The notes under the pieces were generated by a model. The model was not told the origin of the DNA and ran no database searches. It worked only from the letters and a program-made list of their open reading frames with translations. From Actinomycetes bacterium (GTDB lineage Bacteria; Actinomycetota; Actinomycetes; Nanopelagicales; Nanopelagicaceae), in assembly GCA_025355765.1 (NCBI GenBank), contig JANXZB010000067.1, positions 1 to 57,568 on the forward strand: DNA of 57,568 nt. Reading direction: 5' to 3'. Shown one piece after another: positions 16,588-25,352 of the stretch (positions are counted from its first letter, which is position 1; each line of letters starts with the position of its first letter). A program made the translations under genes and the position numbers.

Positions 16588-18354
16588 GTGGCCGCAAAAC
16601 GAAGTATCCGCCACATTCCCGCAATCGATGGCTTGCGAGCCGTTGCCGTTATTGCGGTCCTTCTGTATCACTTGGGTTTTGGTTGGATTCCTGGCGGGTT
16701 TCTCGGCGTTGACCTCTTCTTTGTTATCTCCGGTTATGTAATCACTCGGCTGCTTCTTGACTCCATCCAACGAAGTGGAGGCCTAGATCTACGAGGCTTC
16801 TATGCCGCTCGAATGCGTAGATTGCTGCCCGCTCTGCTTTTCATGATTGTCTCCACCGCCCTATTCGTGGGTGTTTGGGCACCTGAAGCAATCAAGCGAT
16901 TCCTCACCGATATCCCCTTTGTGCTCACGGGAACAATGAATTGGGCCCTGGTCTACCGCCATCAGGATTATTTCGAGGCAATCGGCCGGCCTCCCTTGCT
17001 CCAGCACACATGGTCGCTGGCAGTTGAGAGTCAGTTCTATCTGGTCTGGCCGTTGATACTTCTCTTGGTACTCAAGCAATATGGCAAGAAGATGATCCCT
17101 GGTGCAGCAATTGCCATCGCGACAATTTCTGGTTCGGCTCTTCTCATTCTTTCGATGCGCCTGGATTCAACCAACACTCAGAGCGTTAGCCACGTTTACT
17201 TTGGAACCGATACACACAGCATTGGTCTTTTTCTTGGTGCCGCCCTCGCCGTGAGTTGGGTCCCGCAAAATCTGAGTACCAAGATTTCAAAGCGAGCACA
17301 GGATTTTGTCGATGGAATAGGTGTCGTCGGACTGCTTGGGATTGTCGCCTGTTTTCTCTTCATCAATGAAAGCGATGCGACGCTCTATCGAATCGCCTTC
17401 CCACTAGCGGGTCTTTTTGGCTGCGCGATTATTACTTCTCTCGTTCACCCCGCTTCGCGATTTGCCCCGCTCTTGAGCACGAAACCAATCCTCTGGATCG
17501 GAGAACGCTCATACGCAATTTATCTTTGGCACTGGATTATCTTCCAAGTAACGAGGCCATCCGTCGACCTTGCCGGTGCGACATGGGCCCTCTATGCACT
17601 TCGCTTACTTATCGTTTTTGCCCTTGCCGATATTTCACTTCGTTGGATTGAACTGCCCATCCGATCAGGCGCCGTTGAATCCTGGTTTAAAGGAATGAAG
17701 TATCGAACTAAGAAAGTGCGCGTCCGACAGAAAAGTTCTGTGATCGCCGGGCTACTTGCAATCACCATTGCAACATCATTGGTAAGTGCCAATGCCCTCA
17801 GTTATGACTCCCGCACACGTGCAGCGCTCAGGTCGAGCCTCGTCTCGCCGATAACCGAAATTCAAATACCAAGTCCAACCAAGACTTCAGTCTGGTTGAC
17901 CGGTGATTCAGTGATCCTCGGGATTCGTTACGACCTCAGTCAGCACGTTCCAATCGGATTGGTCAATGCACGAGTTGGTCGCCAGGCGGGAGAGCTCATA
18001 ACTGTGCTCCATCACGACAAAGTGAGCATGACAAACTCACCCGTGATCTTGGATCTAGGCAACAACAACCGACTCACCCGCGAAGAAGTCGCATCAGTAT
18101 TTGAGGAAATCAAGGATCAACCGCAAATTATCTTGGTAAATACTGCTGTTCCGCGGCCTTGGCGAGATGCTAATGACTCACTGATCGAAGAGTACGCCAA
18201 GCTCTATCCTCAAACCGCAGTCATAGATTGGCGAAAAATTTCATCAGGTCATCCTGAATATTTCGGACCAGATGGTGTTCACCTAGTACCCGATGGCATC
18301 ACCGCATACGTCGGGGCGATCATGTCGGTACTCAAGACCGACTTAATAAAATAG
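16588..18354 (+). CDS. Acyltransferase 3 (OafA/YrhL-like) with C-terminal SGNH domain
   Basis: A 588-residue membrane protein. Residues ~10-350 form the AT3 domain: IPAIDGLRAVAVIAVLLYHL with the catalytic-type His, then GGFLGVDLFFVISGYVIT and about ten helices. After a basic linker and a further helix near residue 390, a periplasmic SGNH hydrolase-like domain follows. Its Ser block is WLTGDSVILGIRYD (~430) and its Asp/His pair is in FGPDGVHLVPDG (~560). Such proteins O-acetylate cell-surface glycans or peptidoglycan. The start is GTG 16588, five bases after the coiled-coil gene. Confidence 0.9.
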   Translation: MAAKRSIRHIPAIDGLRAVAVIAVLLYHLGFGWIPGGFLGVDLFFVISGYVITRLLLDSIQRSGGLDLRGFYAARMRRLLPALLFMIVSTALFVGVWAPEAIKRFLTDIPFVLTGTMNWALVYRHQDYFEAIGRPPLLQHTWSLAVESQFYLVWPLILLLVLKQYGKKMIPGAAIAIATISGSALLILSMRLDSTNTQSVSHVYFGTDTHSIGLFLGAALAVSWVPQNLSTKISKRAQDFVDGIGVVGLLGIVACFLFINESDATLYRIAFPLAGLFGCAIITSLVHPASRFAPLLSTKPILWIGERSYAIYLWHWIIFQVTRPSVDLAGATWALYALRLLIVFALADISLRWIELPIRSGAVESWFKGMKYRTKKVRVRQKSSVIAGLLAITIATSLVSANALSYDSRTRAALRSSLVSPITEIQIPSPTKTSVWLTGDSVILGIRYDLSQHVPIGLVNARVGRQAGELITVLHHDKVSMTNSPVILDLGNNNRLTREEVASVFEEIKDQPQIILVNTAVPRPWRDANDSLIEEYAKLYPQTAVIDWRKISSGHPEYFGPDGVHLVPDGITAYVGAIMSVLKTDLIK

Positions 18355-18384
18355 CCCTCGCATATTTCTAGGCGAGGGCTATTT
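18349..18384. terminator. Bidirectional rho-independent terminator
   Basis: A perfect 13-base inverted repeat (AAATAGCCCTCGC at 18349-18361, complement at 18372-18384) with a 10-base loop, flanked by A/T runs on both sides. It contains the stop codon of the acyltransferase gene and lies 14 bases beyond the stop of the convergent gene, so it can serve both strands. Confidence 0.85.
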
Positions 18385-18397
18385 CTTAGAATGTGAT

Positions 18398-19282
18398 CTA
18401 CGAATAGGTACCCGGAAGTCCGAATGCCTTCGCCGCCGCCGTCTGGGAATCTGAGTAAACACTTGAGACCTTAAATGATGTCCATCCTGCGGTGTTTGCC
18501 TTCTTCACATCAAGTGAGAGTTGTGCGGCCGGAACAGTCGAAATCAACTTCCAAGGACTATTGCTCACGGAAATCTCGACGTTGTAACCAGTGAGACCGT
18601 CTACGGCAGTCGGTGCCTTCCAGAAAATCGTCGCGCCAGTTGAGGTGTAATGCGCAACTACTCCTTGAGGTGCTTCGTGGGCGGCAATGGTCGCCGCAGT
18701 TTCAGTCGCACTTGGGGTTGGAGAAGCCGAATCCGTTGGGGTCGCAGATGCCGTGGCAGTAGGTGTTGGGTTGGCCTTGACGTCTTTATTTGAGTTATTT
18801 CCCTTTGCCCAGACGATCAGACCGAGCAAAATGATTCCAACAACAACTGCGAATATCACGCGACCGGAGGCGCCAGGCTTCTTCTGTGCCACTGGTCGTA
18901 TCTCTGCACCTACTGGCGGCGGCGTGGTTGGAGGCGTTGACGCAACTGAGATGGGCGCTGGAGTGCTGACAATCTCTACTCGTGCGCTTCTTTGAGCCGC
19001 AATTGGCGCCTCAGGAATAATGATTGTTTCTACGCTCTTATTAGATGCAACTCTTTTCGCTGCCTTCTTGGCCGGGCGCTTGACCGCAACTTTTTTCGCT
19101 ACTGCTTTCTTAGCGCTCTTTTTCACCACACTCTTTTTCACCACACTTTTTTTGGCCGTAGTCTTCTTAACGGTGGCTTTCTTGGTTGTAGTTGCCCTAG
19201 AAGCCGCCTTTTTCGGCGCCGATTTCTTCGCGGTAGCTTTTTTAGCTACTGACTTCTTAGCGGTTGCTTTCTTTACAGCCAC
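18398..19282 (-). CDS. Membrane-anchored protein with histone-H1-like tail and C-terminal FnIII-like domain
   Basis: A 294-residue protein with three unlike parts. Residues 1-80 are an almost pure Lys/Ala/Thr/Val tail (repeats of KKATAKK, KKSVVKK) like histone H1 or the C-termini of actinobacterial HupB/Lsr2-associated proteins. After a Pro-rich stretch, one membrane helix lies at about 142-160 (VIFAVVVGIILLGLIVW). A Thr/Pro/Ser/Ala linker leads to a fibronectin type III-like domain (~204-288: VTGY-type core GLTGYNVEIS, FKVSSVYS). The start is GTG 19282, which puts AAGGAG five bases upstream. Topology suggests a DNA- or polyanion-binding tail inside and an adhesin-like domain outside (inference). 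Confidence 0.75.
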   Translation of the reverse strand: MAVKKATAKKSVAKKATAKKSAPKKAASRATTTKKATVKKTTAKKSVVKKSVVKKSAKKAVAKKVAVKRPAKKAAKRVASNKSVETIIIPEAPIAAQRSARVEIVSTPAPISVASTPPTTPPPVGAEIRPVAQKKPGASGRVIFAVVVGIILLGLIVWAKGNNSNKDVKANPTPTATASATPTDSASPTPSATETAATIAAHEAPQGVVAHYTSTGATIFWKAPTAVDGLTGYNVEISVSNSPWKLISTVPAAQLSLDVKKANTAGWTSFKVSSVYSDSQTAAAKAFGLPGTYS

Positions 19283-19338
19283 AGTCACTCCTTGGGTAGC
19301 AGAACGTACGCTAGGAAACGCACACTTATGGGAGAAGG

Positions 19339-19953
19339 TTACCCCAGGGCTCCAAGCATTACGGCTACCCGTGGCGCAATTGCTCGAAGAGATTGTCCTC
19401 GGTGGCTGATCAAGTCCTTCTTCTGCGCATCTAATTCGGCAAGCGAGAGTTCACTTCCGGTGGGACGAAAGATCGGGTCGTAGCCGAATCCGTGGGTGCC
19501 AATCGGTTTGCGCAAAACCTCCCCCGCCAAAATCCCTTCGGCCGTGCTCTCTCGCCCATCGGGCATCACAAATGCAGTGACGCAGGTGAAATGAGCCCCC
19601 CGATCTTGAACCGCGGCTAATTGCCCGAGGACTTTCTCAATATTTGCCGCATCATTTCCGTGAACACCAGACCATCGGGCCGAAAGGACGCCGGGGGCCC
19701 CTTCGAGAGCGTCAATGCAGAGGCCGCTGTCGTCGGCAATTGATGGCAGGCCAGTTTCAAGGCATACCGCCCGCGCCTTGAGGAGTGCGTTCTCAAAAAA
19801 GGTGGCGCCCGTTTCCTCGACATCGTGCAACTCTGGAAAGTGCTCGAGTCCAACGAGGTCAATGGCGCCAGGGTGCAACTCCTCAAGGATGCGTCGAAAC
19901 TCGACGATCTTTCCAGGATTTCGAGTAGCCAGAACCAATTTGATGGAACTCAT
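19339..19953 (-). CDS. rdgB: XTP/dITP diphosphatase (RdgB/HAM1 family)
   Basis: A 204-residue protein. It hydrolyses non-canonical purine nucleoside triphosphates (ITP, dITP, XTP) to monophosphates, protecting DNA and RNA. Conserved motifs are LATRNPGKIVEF at the N-terminus, ADDSGLCIDALEGAPGVLSARWSG in the middle, and GFGYDPIFRPTG with SHRGQSLRA near the end. It lies nine bases downstream of rph, in the order known from mycobacteria (rphA-Rv1341), and is probably co-transcribed. Confidence 0.95.
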   Translation of the reverse strand: MSSIKLVLATRNPGKIVEFRRILEELHPGAIDLVGLEHFPELHDVEETGATFFENALLKARAVCLETGLPSIADDSGLCIDALEGAPGVLSARWSGVHGNDAANIEKVLGQLAAVQDRGAHFTCVTAFVMPDGRESTAEGILAGEVLRKPIGTHGFGYDPIFRPTGSELSLAELDAQKKDLISHRGQSLRAIAPRVAVMLGALG

Positions 19954-19962
19954 TGTCCGAAT

Positions 19963-20688
19963 CTACTTTGCTAGAACGGCTGCCTGAAGGGCAGTGAGGT
20001 CCCTGCACCCGGCCACCGCAAGGTCTAGCAACCCATCGAGCAATGCACGATCAAAGGGTTGGCCTTCGGCTGTTCCCTGGACTTCGATAAATCGCCCATC
20101 GCCACTACAAATCACATTCATATCCGTGTCGGCGCGAACATCTTCCTCGTAGCAAAGATCCAGCATCGGAACTCCATCGATGATGCCGACGCTGATCGCT
20201 GCAACCGAATCCGACAACGGGTTGGCCTTAGCGGAAATGAAGCCCTTCGCCTTTGCCCACGCGATTGCATCGACTAATGCAACGTACGCGCCAGTAATAG
20301 CAGCCGTGCGGGTGCCACCATCTGCCTGCAGCACGTCACAATCGATCACGATCGTGTTCTCACCCAGTTCCTTCATATTGACTATCGAACGAAGGGATCG
20401 GCCAACAAGTCGGGAAATTTCCTGCGTGCGCCCGCCAAGTTTGCCCTTCACGCTCTCGCGATCAGAGCGAGTGTGGGTAGCGCGCGGCAACATGGCGTAT
20501 TCAGACGTCACCCATCCCTTGCCGCTGTCTCTTAACCAGCGCGGAACTCCGGGGGTGAATGAGGCAACGCAGAGAACGCGCGTCTTTCCGAATTCCACCA
20601 GAACCGATCCTTCGGCGTGGTCTAGCCAGTTGCGCGTGAAAGTGATCTGACGTAGGTCGGAGTTCTCTCTTCCATCGATACGGGACAT
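19963..20688 (-). CDS. rph: Ribonuclease PH
   Basis: A 241-residue phosphorolytic 3'-5' exoribonuclease that trims tRNA 3' ends. It has the family opening RIDGREN-LR-I-F, the phosphate-site segment [25 protein letters not shown] (basic helix), and [23 protein letters not shown] with the catalytic Asp region. Length is normal for the family. A strong ribosome site (AGGAGAGG) precedes ATG 20688. It lies between murI and rdgB. Confidence 0.96.
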   Translation of the reverse strand: MSRIDGRENSDLRQITFTRNWLDHAEGSVLVEFGKTRVLCVASFTPGVPRWLRDSGKGWVTSEYAMLPRATHTRSDRESVKGKLGGRTQEISRLVGRSLRSIVNMKELGENTIVIDCDVLQADGGTRTAAITGAYVALVDAIAWAKAKGFISAKANPLSDSVAAISVGIIDGVPMLDLCYEEDVRADTDMNVICSGDGRFIEVQGTAEGQPFDRALLDGLLDLAVAGCRDLTALQAAVLAK

Positions 20689-20700
20689 CTTTTTCCTCTC

Positions 20701-21501
20701 CTAGGACAATTCTTGATGTTCAACTTGTCCCACTTCAGGACCAAGAAATCTGCGGGCCAATCTTTCAAAGGATGCTGCGTCGCCGGTGGCAAGGAAGCGA
20801 TGGGTGGCAGGGCGATCTTGCTCAGTGCGGAGCAATGAATTCTCAACCAGCACCCTGTATAGATCCTTGGCCGTCTCCTCAGCACTTGAAACGAGGGAGA
20901 CTGAATTGCCCATGACGTATGAAATCACGCCTGTGAGCAATGGATAGTGCGTGCATCCAAGAACAAGGGTGTCGACATCGGCAGCCATCACCGGCGCTAG
21001 ATACTTCCGTGCAATTTCGGTGATCTCCGGGCCAGATGTTTTGCCGCCCTCGACGAATTCCACAAAGAGCGGACACGCCACAGAGGTGATCACCAATTGC
21101 GGAGCCGCTGCAAATGCGTCCAGGTAAGCCTTGGAATCGATGGTCGCCTGTGTGCCGATGACGCCGATGCGTCCGCTTCGAGTTGCTGCCACAGCCCGTC
21201 GAACGGCGGGTTGAATGACTTCAATGACGGGCACCGAATAACGCTCGCGTGCATCTCGTAGCATCGCCGCACTTGCGGTATTGCAGGCGATGACAATTGC
21301 CTTGACGCCCTGCTCGACGAGGAAATCAAGAGACTCAAGAGCGAAGGTTCGGACCTGCGCCAACGGCCGTGGGCCGTATGGACCACGCGCGGTGTCGCCA
21401 ATGTACAGAGTTGATTCGTTGGGAAGTTGATCAAGTATTGCTCGCGCAACGGTCAATCCCCCTACCCCGGAATCGAATATTCCTATGGGGGCATCGCTCA
21501 C
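20701..21501 (-). CDS. murI: Glutamate racemase
   Basis: A 266-residue enzyme making D-glutamate for peptidoglycan. It carries the N-terminal [14 protein letters not shown], the first catalytic Cys in [12 protein letters not shown], and the second in [11 protein letters not shown]. The start is GTG 21501; no better ATG exists before the conserved N-terminus. It is followed by rph 12 bases downstream. In mycobacteria a rhomboid and cysM gene lie just upstream; here cysO is directly upstream instead. Confidence 0.95.
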   Translation of the reverse strand: MSDAPIGIFDSGVGGLTVARAILDQLPNESTLYIGDTARGPYGPRPLAQVRTFALESLDFLVEQGVKAIVIACNTASAAMLRDARERYSVPVIEVIQPAVRRAVAATRSGRIGVIGTQATIDSKAYLDAFAAAPQLVITSVACPLFVEFVEGGKTSGPEITEIARKYLAPVMAADVDTLVLGCTHYPLLTGVISYVMGNSVSLVSSAEETAKDLYRVLVENSLLRTEQDRPATHRFLATGDAASFERLARRFLGPEVGQVEHQELS

Positions 21502-21526
21502 AGTGGTCAGCCTACCTTGGACGAAT

Positions 21527-21799
21527 TCAGCCGCCTGCGACTGCAGGAAGAATCGTTATTGAGTCGCCCGGTTTCAGCGCGCTTTCAAGGGCGCCTGAAA
21601 ATCGAACGTCCTCATCGTTGACGTAGACATTAATGAACCTTCGCAATGCCCCGTTCTCGAGGAGCCGCTCGGCAATTCCTGGATATTGGACGCCGAGGTT
21701 GGCGATCGCCTCGGAAAGCGTCGAGCCGGTGGTGGAGACAACTTTTTGATCTTTGGTAAACGGGCGCAAGATCGTCGGAATTCGTACTTCGATTGACAT
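21527..21799 (-). CDS. cysO: CysO-like ubiquitin-fold sulfur carrier protein (ThiS/MoaD family)
   Basis: A 90-residue beta-grasp protein ending in the Gly-Gly tail (PAVAGG) needed for C-terminal thiocarboxylation. It matches mycobacterial CysO in length, in its opening ([11 protein letters not shown]), and in position next to a Mec-type JAMM protease. In Mycobacterium the CysO thiocarboxylate donates sulfur to CysM for cysteine synthesis. CysM is absent from its usual place here. The diglycine is terminal, so no C-terminal trimming is needed before activation. Confidence 0.9.
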   Translation of the reverse strand: MSIEVRIPTILRPFTKDQKVVSTTGSTLSEAIANLGVQYPGIAERLLENGALRRFINVYVNDEDVRFSGALESALKPGDSITILPAVAGG

Positions 21800-21849
21800 G
21801 GCGTAATTATTGCTGCCTTTTACCTCAATCGGTAATCGGTAGCCAACGT

Positions 21850-22266
21850 TTAATCTGTAATCACCACTGATTCCTCGGTCGCCACGCCGTCGATGATCCG
21901 ATACGAGCGGAATTCGGTCTGCGGGGCGATATCCGTGCGGGTGGAGACGAGCACGTAGTGGGCGCCCGGTTCTCCTGCATAGGCGATATCCGTGCGGGAT
22001 GGATGCGCCTCGGTATCGGTATGGGAGTGGTAGATGACGACGATTTCCTCATCCAGATCATCGATTTCGCGGTACAGGGCAAGCAGGTCCTTGGGATCAA
22101 ACTCGTAAAACGTCGGTGAGTGCGCCGCGTTGATCATCGCCTTGATGCGCAAAGCTTTGCCCGAGCCAACCGGTCCCAGAATGACGCCACAGGCTTCATC
22201 AGGATATTCAGCTCGCGACTGCTCCAAAATCGCATCCACAAAATTGCGTGAGATCTCAATGCTCAA
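21850..22266 (-). CDS. mec: Mec-like JAMM metalloprotease (CysO-cysteine hydrolase)
   Basis: A 138-residue MPN+/JAMM domain protein. The zinc motif is YHSHTDTEAHPSRTD, matching H-x-H-x(10)-D, with an upstream Glu in DEACGVILG. In mycobacteria Mec releases cysteine from the CysO-Cys adduct. The start is TTG 22266, overlapping the DUF2017 stop codon; no in-frame ATG exists near the domain start. It is followed by cysO after 50 bases. Confidence 0.9.
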   Translation of the reverse strand: MSIEISRNFVDAILEQSRAEYPDEACGVILGPVGSGKALRIKAMINAAHSPTFYEFDPKDLLALYREIDDLDEEIVVIYHSHTDTEAHPSRTDIAYAGEPGAHYVLVSTRTDIAPQTEFRSYRIIDGVATEESVVITD

Positions 22267-22835
22267 TTTTCGTCCTCTTCATATTCTTCCATCAAGGCCA
22301 GGACCAGACTCTCCTGCAACCATCCGAGCCATGAGTACACGGCAAAGACTGCATTCATAGGGTCATCGGGCGAGAGCAATTCTAAGCGTTCCTGTGAATT
22401 CTCATCGACGTCTAGTCTCACACCAAGAGCCAAGCGAATGTCATTAAATGCACCGAGCCAAGCAAGGGCGCTCTCTGAGTCGAGCATGACTCTTCCGTTT
22501 TCCATCTCCATCAAGTGAGAGCGAAGCAACATCGAATGTTGGGCTTTCTTCCGCCGCAAATCTGACTCTGTGTACCGTCGAAATTCTGAAGAGTCCACCG
22601 GATCGGCATACGCATTGGGAAGAAGACGCAACAGCACTTCATCATCCGGCGGTGTGTCATAACCGGTTATTCCAACCATTTTCGCCAACGGATCCGAATG
22701 CGTTTCATCTACTCGTTCAGCCAAAATCTCTATGAGCTGTCCCGAAAGATTTATCAAGACGTCCTTCTCGCTCTCGGAAATCTCCAAGATGTACGAGTCC
22801 TCGCTGAATTTGAGAAAGCCTTTGAAGGCGGTCAT
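22263..22835 (-). CDS. DUF2017 family protein
   Basis: A 190-residue soluble protein of the actinobacterial DUF2017 family. It shows the family start (a short strand followed by SEKDVLINLSGQLIEIL), a DPLAKMVGI block, LLPNAYADP, and the C-terminal YSWLGWLQESLVLAL. The function is unknown. The family is almost always found between clpS and mec, as here, with a four-base stop/start overlap to mec. Assignment rests mainly on that context plus the recognisable blocks. Confidence 0.85.
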   Translation of the reverse strand: MTAFKGFLKFSEDSYILEISESEKDVLINLSGQLIEILAERVDETHSDPLAKMVGITGYDTPPDDEVLLRLLPNAYADPVDSSEFRRYTESDLRRKKAQHSMLLRSHLMEMENGRVMLDSESALAWLGAFNDIRLALGVRLDVDENSQERLELLSPDDPMNAVFAVYSWLGWLQESLVLALMEEYEEDEN

Positions 22836-22862
22836 CGACGCACCTGCGATATAGGTGGAACG

Positions 22863-23153
22863 CTAATTATCATCGCGTGCCAAAGTCGCCCATAAACCAA
22901 ATTCATGAAGCCGGGCAACATCTCTTTCCATTTCTTCGCGTCTTCCGCTGGAGACAACGGCTCGTCCCTCGTTATGCACCAGGAGCATTAATTCGGTGGC
23001 ACGCTCTTTCGAATAATTGAATAAGGACATGAAGACGTAGGTCACGTAACTCATCAGGTTGACTGGATCGTCCCAGACAATTGTTACCCATGGACGATCA
23101 ACGAAGAACAACGGGTCGGTAAGTTCTTCAACCTTGCCCTCCGCCTGCGCCAT
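22863..23153 (-). CDS. clpS: ATP-dependent Clp protease adaptor ClpS
   Basis: A protein of about 96 residues that delivers N-degron substrates to ClpAP or ClpCP. The core is [20 protein letters not shown], with the conserved D-D/N-x-x-N segment and hydrophobic pocket residues, then the helix [18 protein letters not shown]. The start used is ATG 23153, with GAGGGG upstream; TTG 23165 is a weaker alternative. It is followed by DUF2017 and mec, as in most actinobacteria. Confidence 0.93.
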   Translation of the reverse strand: MAQAEGKVEELTDPLFFVDRPWVTIVWDDPVNLMSYVTYVFMSLFNYSKERATELMLLVHNEGRAVVSSGRREEMERDVARLHEFGLWATLARDDN

Positions 23154-23174
23154 GGAACCCCTCAAGTAGTACGT

Positions 23175-24935
23175 CTAGTAAATGACAACAGCAAATATAG
23201 GGCTTGTCACTCCCTGCACATTCGCGTTGCCAGCAACGTTGATGCGGTAGCGGGTGATCCCTCGCGCAGTCTCAGTAGTCCCCAATGTGAATTGACCGGT
23301 CGCATCTGTCGCGACGGGTTTGCCGACGCTGCGCCACTTGCCCGCGACGTTTGTCTCAAGGGAGACAAGAACCCCGGCTTCGTGAGGCTGCACAACGCCA
23401 CTGAAGGAATAAGGCAGCTCAACAAATGCAGAGGCCGGCGGTGAAACGTTGAGAAGCCGAACTACGACAAGGTTCTTTTCGGCACTCTGCGAAGCCAAAC
23501 GTTCCCATGTGGCGTCCGTTGAGAATCTCAGAGACGCTCCCTTGCCAACTATCAAAGGAGTGGAGACCTGGCCATCAGTCCCTGTCGTTGCATCGAGAAT
23601 GTCACGCCATGTGCTCTCACCGGATTCCTTCAACTCGAGTCGAACCGCCAGACCGGCAACCGGCGTCTTATCTGGAAGTAGGAAGAGGCCGGTGACGTTC
23701 ACTGGATTGCCATAAGCAACGCTGGCGTGATCAGTGGTAATTGTGCTTAGAACTTCATCGGGGGCGATGGCTTGGGCAACCTGGCGCACGGCATCTGTTG
23801 CGGTCGGATCTTCCATTCCAAAGGTCCACTCAGTAATTCCACCGAGGCGATACTTTGCAACAAGTTGAGCGCGTGCGGCGAAACTCTGCGCATTTTGAAA
23901 CCAGACCGTTCGAGTTGCAGTGCACGATGTCTGCAATCCGTTACTTGAGGCTCCGGAATAAATCTTCGGATACGTGAAGGTCGCCTCAGCGAATGAATTG
24001 TTGTACGTCGGCGTCGCGCCGTAACTTGCCGCCAGGTTTGCGATGTCTCGCATTACTGGAGTCGCTTTCCCACCGATAACGATGGCGCTGGCAACCGAAC
24101 TCGGACACACGCCGTCGACCTTCGTTATCCAATCACGACCGTAGCCCGGCACACCTACGTACACCTTGGAGGCCGCTACAACAGAGGCTGCGTACGACAC
24201 TGCTTGTTCAGCCCACGTAATGGGGCCGAGGGGACCTGGTGCACTTGTTGAATAGTCATATGTCATGATCCGTAGGCGATCGATCAATGGTGAAATCGTT
24301 GCCCAGTCATATACGTAATAACCTTTCTTGCCGGTGGCCGGGTCAAAGAGAACTGGCGTTGTCACCGAGAGCAATTTGTCGAGAGCATGGAGGGACTTAC
24401 TCAATTCCAGAATGAAGGCATCCCAGGCGACTTTCGTTGCCGGCCACGAAGACGTGCCATCAGAGAATGCAAAGCCTTCGAAATCCAGGTCAATACCATC
24501 GAAATTATTGGCAACGACAAGATTGGTGATGGTGTTAACGACTTGAGTGCGCGTTTTTGGCACCGAGAGCAACGTTGCCAAGACCAACTTATTTGTTCCA
24601 TCAGTGATGGTCGGAATGATTGCAAAACCTGAATCCCTCATAGTGGTCAGCGGGGTCGAAATAGGCACACCTGGATTTGAGGGCGTATAGAGATCGGTGA
24701 TCTTTGTTTCGCTCTTGAGCGTGTACCAGAAGGGCATCACCTCTTTAATGAGATCCCCGTTGGCAACCGCGGCGGGCAAGGCTGTTTTCATCCCGTAATA
24801 GGGGATCCAGCCGGTGAGGATCTTGCGCGGAGGCGATTGCGCCAATGCGGGTGAAATCGGAGAGAGGCTCGCAATGGCAATCATGAGGGCAGCCGAGACC
24901 GCGCCGAGGCGGCTAAGACGCTTGGATGATTGCAT
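23175..24935 (-). CDS. Secreted glycoside hydrolase family 18-like protein with Ig-like C-terminal region
   Basis: A protein of about 586 residues with a signal peptide (basic start, hydrophobic ~11-30, likely cleavage after ALAQ). A GH18 TIM barrel spans ~36-360. Its catalytic D-x-x-D-x-D-x-E motif is intact as DGIDLDFEG (~146-154), followed by MTYDYSTSAPGPLGPI and a terminal ITEWTFGMED strand. Two beta-rich Ig-like or bacterial surface modules follow (~390-586). It probably acts on chitin or peptidoglycan-like glycans outside the cell. The frame extends upstream to 25130, but ATG 24935 starts exactly at the signal peptide. The usual pncB gene at this position is absent. Confidence 0.88.
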   Translation of the reverse strand: MQSSKRLSRLGAVSAALMIAIASLSPISPALAQSPPRKILTGWIPYYGMKTALPAAVANGDLIKEVMPFWYTLKSETKITDLYTPSNPGVPISTPLTTMRDSGFAIIPTITDGTNKLVLATLLSVPKTRTQVVNTITNLVVANNFDGIDLDFEGFAFSDGTSSWPATKVAWDAFILELSKSLHALDKLLSVTTPVLFDPATGKKGYYVYDWATISPLIDRLRIMTYDYSTSAPGPLGPITWAEQAVSYAASVVAASKVYVGVPGYGRDWITKVDGVCPSSVASAIVIGGKATPVMRDIANLAASYGATPTYNNSFAEATFTYPKIYSGASSNGLQTSCTATRTVWFQNAQSFAARAQLVAKYRLGGITEWTFGMEDPTATDAVRQVAQAIAPDEVLSTITTDHASVAYGNPVNVTGLFLLPDKTPVAGLAVRLELKESGESTWRDILDATTGTDGQVSTPLIVGKGASLRFSTDATWERLASQSAEKNLVVVRLLNVSPPASAFVELPYSFSGVVQPHEAGVLVSLETNVAGKWRSVGKPVATDATGQFTLGTTETARGITRYRINVAGNANVQGVTSPIFAVVIY

Positions 24936-25036
24936 AGGGTTTTTAGGGTATCGGGTGAGGTTGCGAAATCCTTCCCAGATGCGCGAAGCGAGCCTTATTC
25001 GCACAGATTTCCCAGAGCGTTTCCCTGCGAGCTGAC

Positions 25037-25306
25037 CTAATTGTCCTCTGGGGCCGGTCGCAACCCTGAATAGATCTCTTTGCACACAGGGCAGATTGGA
25101 AATTTCTCTGGATCCCTCGTGGGTACCCATTTCTTCCCACAGAGCGCGCGCACGGCTTTGCCGCTCACCGCAGATTCAACGATCTTTCCCTTCTTCACAT
25201 AATGGGCAAATCGATCATGATCCCCATCGTCATCAATCTTGAGTTCTGGCTTTGTGAGTATGTCGGTATTGCTCTCTTGCGCTGGTGAGCGTGGAAATAT
25301 TGCCAT
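25037..25306 (-). CDS. DUF3039 family protein
   Basis: A protein of about 89 residues, starting at ATG 25306. The central block DHDRFAHYVKKGKIVESAVSGKAVRALCGKKW and the C-terminal FPICPVCKEIY match the actinobacterial DUF3039 family. Three Cys (ALCGKKW and CPVC) and a His suggest a zinc site. Function is unknown. The longer upstream frame to 25471 runs over argF and is not supported. It is divergent from argF across 46 bases. Confidence 0.85.
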   Translation of the reverse strand: MAIFPRSPAQESNTDILTKPELKIDDDGDHDRFAHYVKKGKIVESAVSGKAVRALCGKKWVPTRDPEKFPICPVCKEIYSGLRPAPEDN

Positions 25307-25352
25307 GCCGCAAAGAATACTTGCCTCAACACGGAAAAGGTAAGATGAGGAA

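Noticed and set aside
19060-19280. Repeated Lys-codon DNA considered as a CRISPR-like or tandem-repeat array
   Set aside because: Units are irregular in length and sequence and match codon repetition in the coding frame; no spacers.
18687-19409. Plus-strand frames opposite the H1-tail protein
   Set aside because: Phe/Leu/Ala- and Val/Gly-rich strings are simply the complement of Lys/Ala/Thr repeats on the minus strand.
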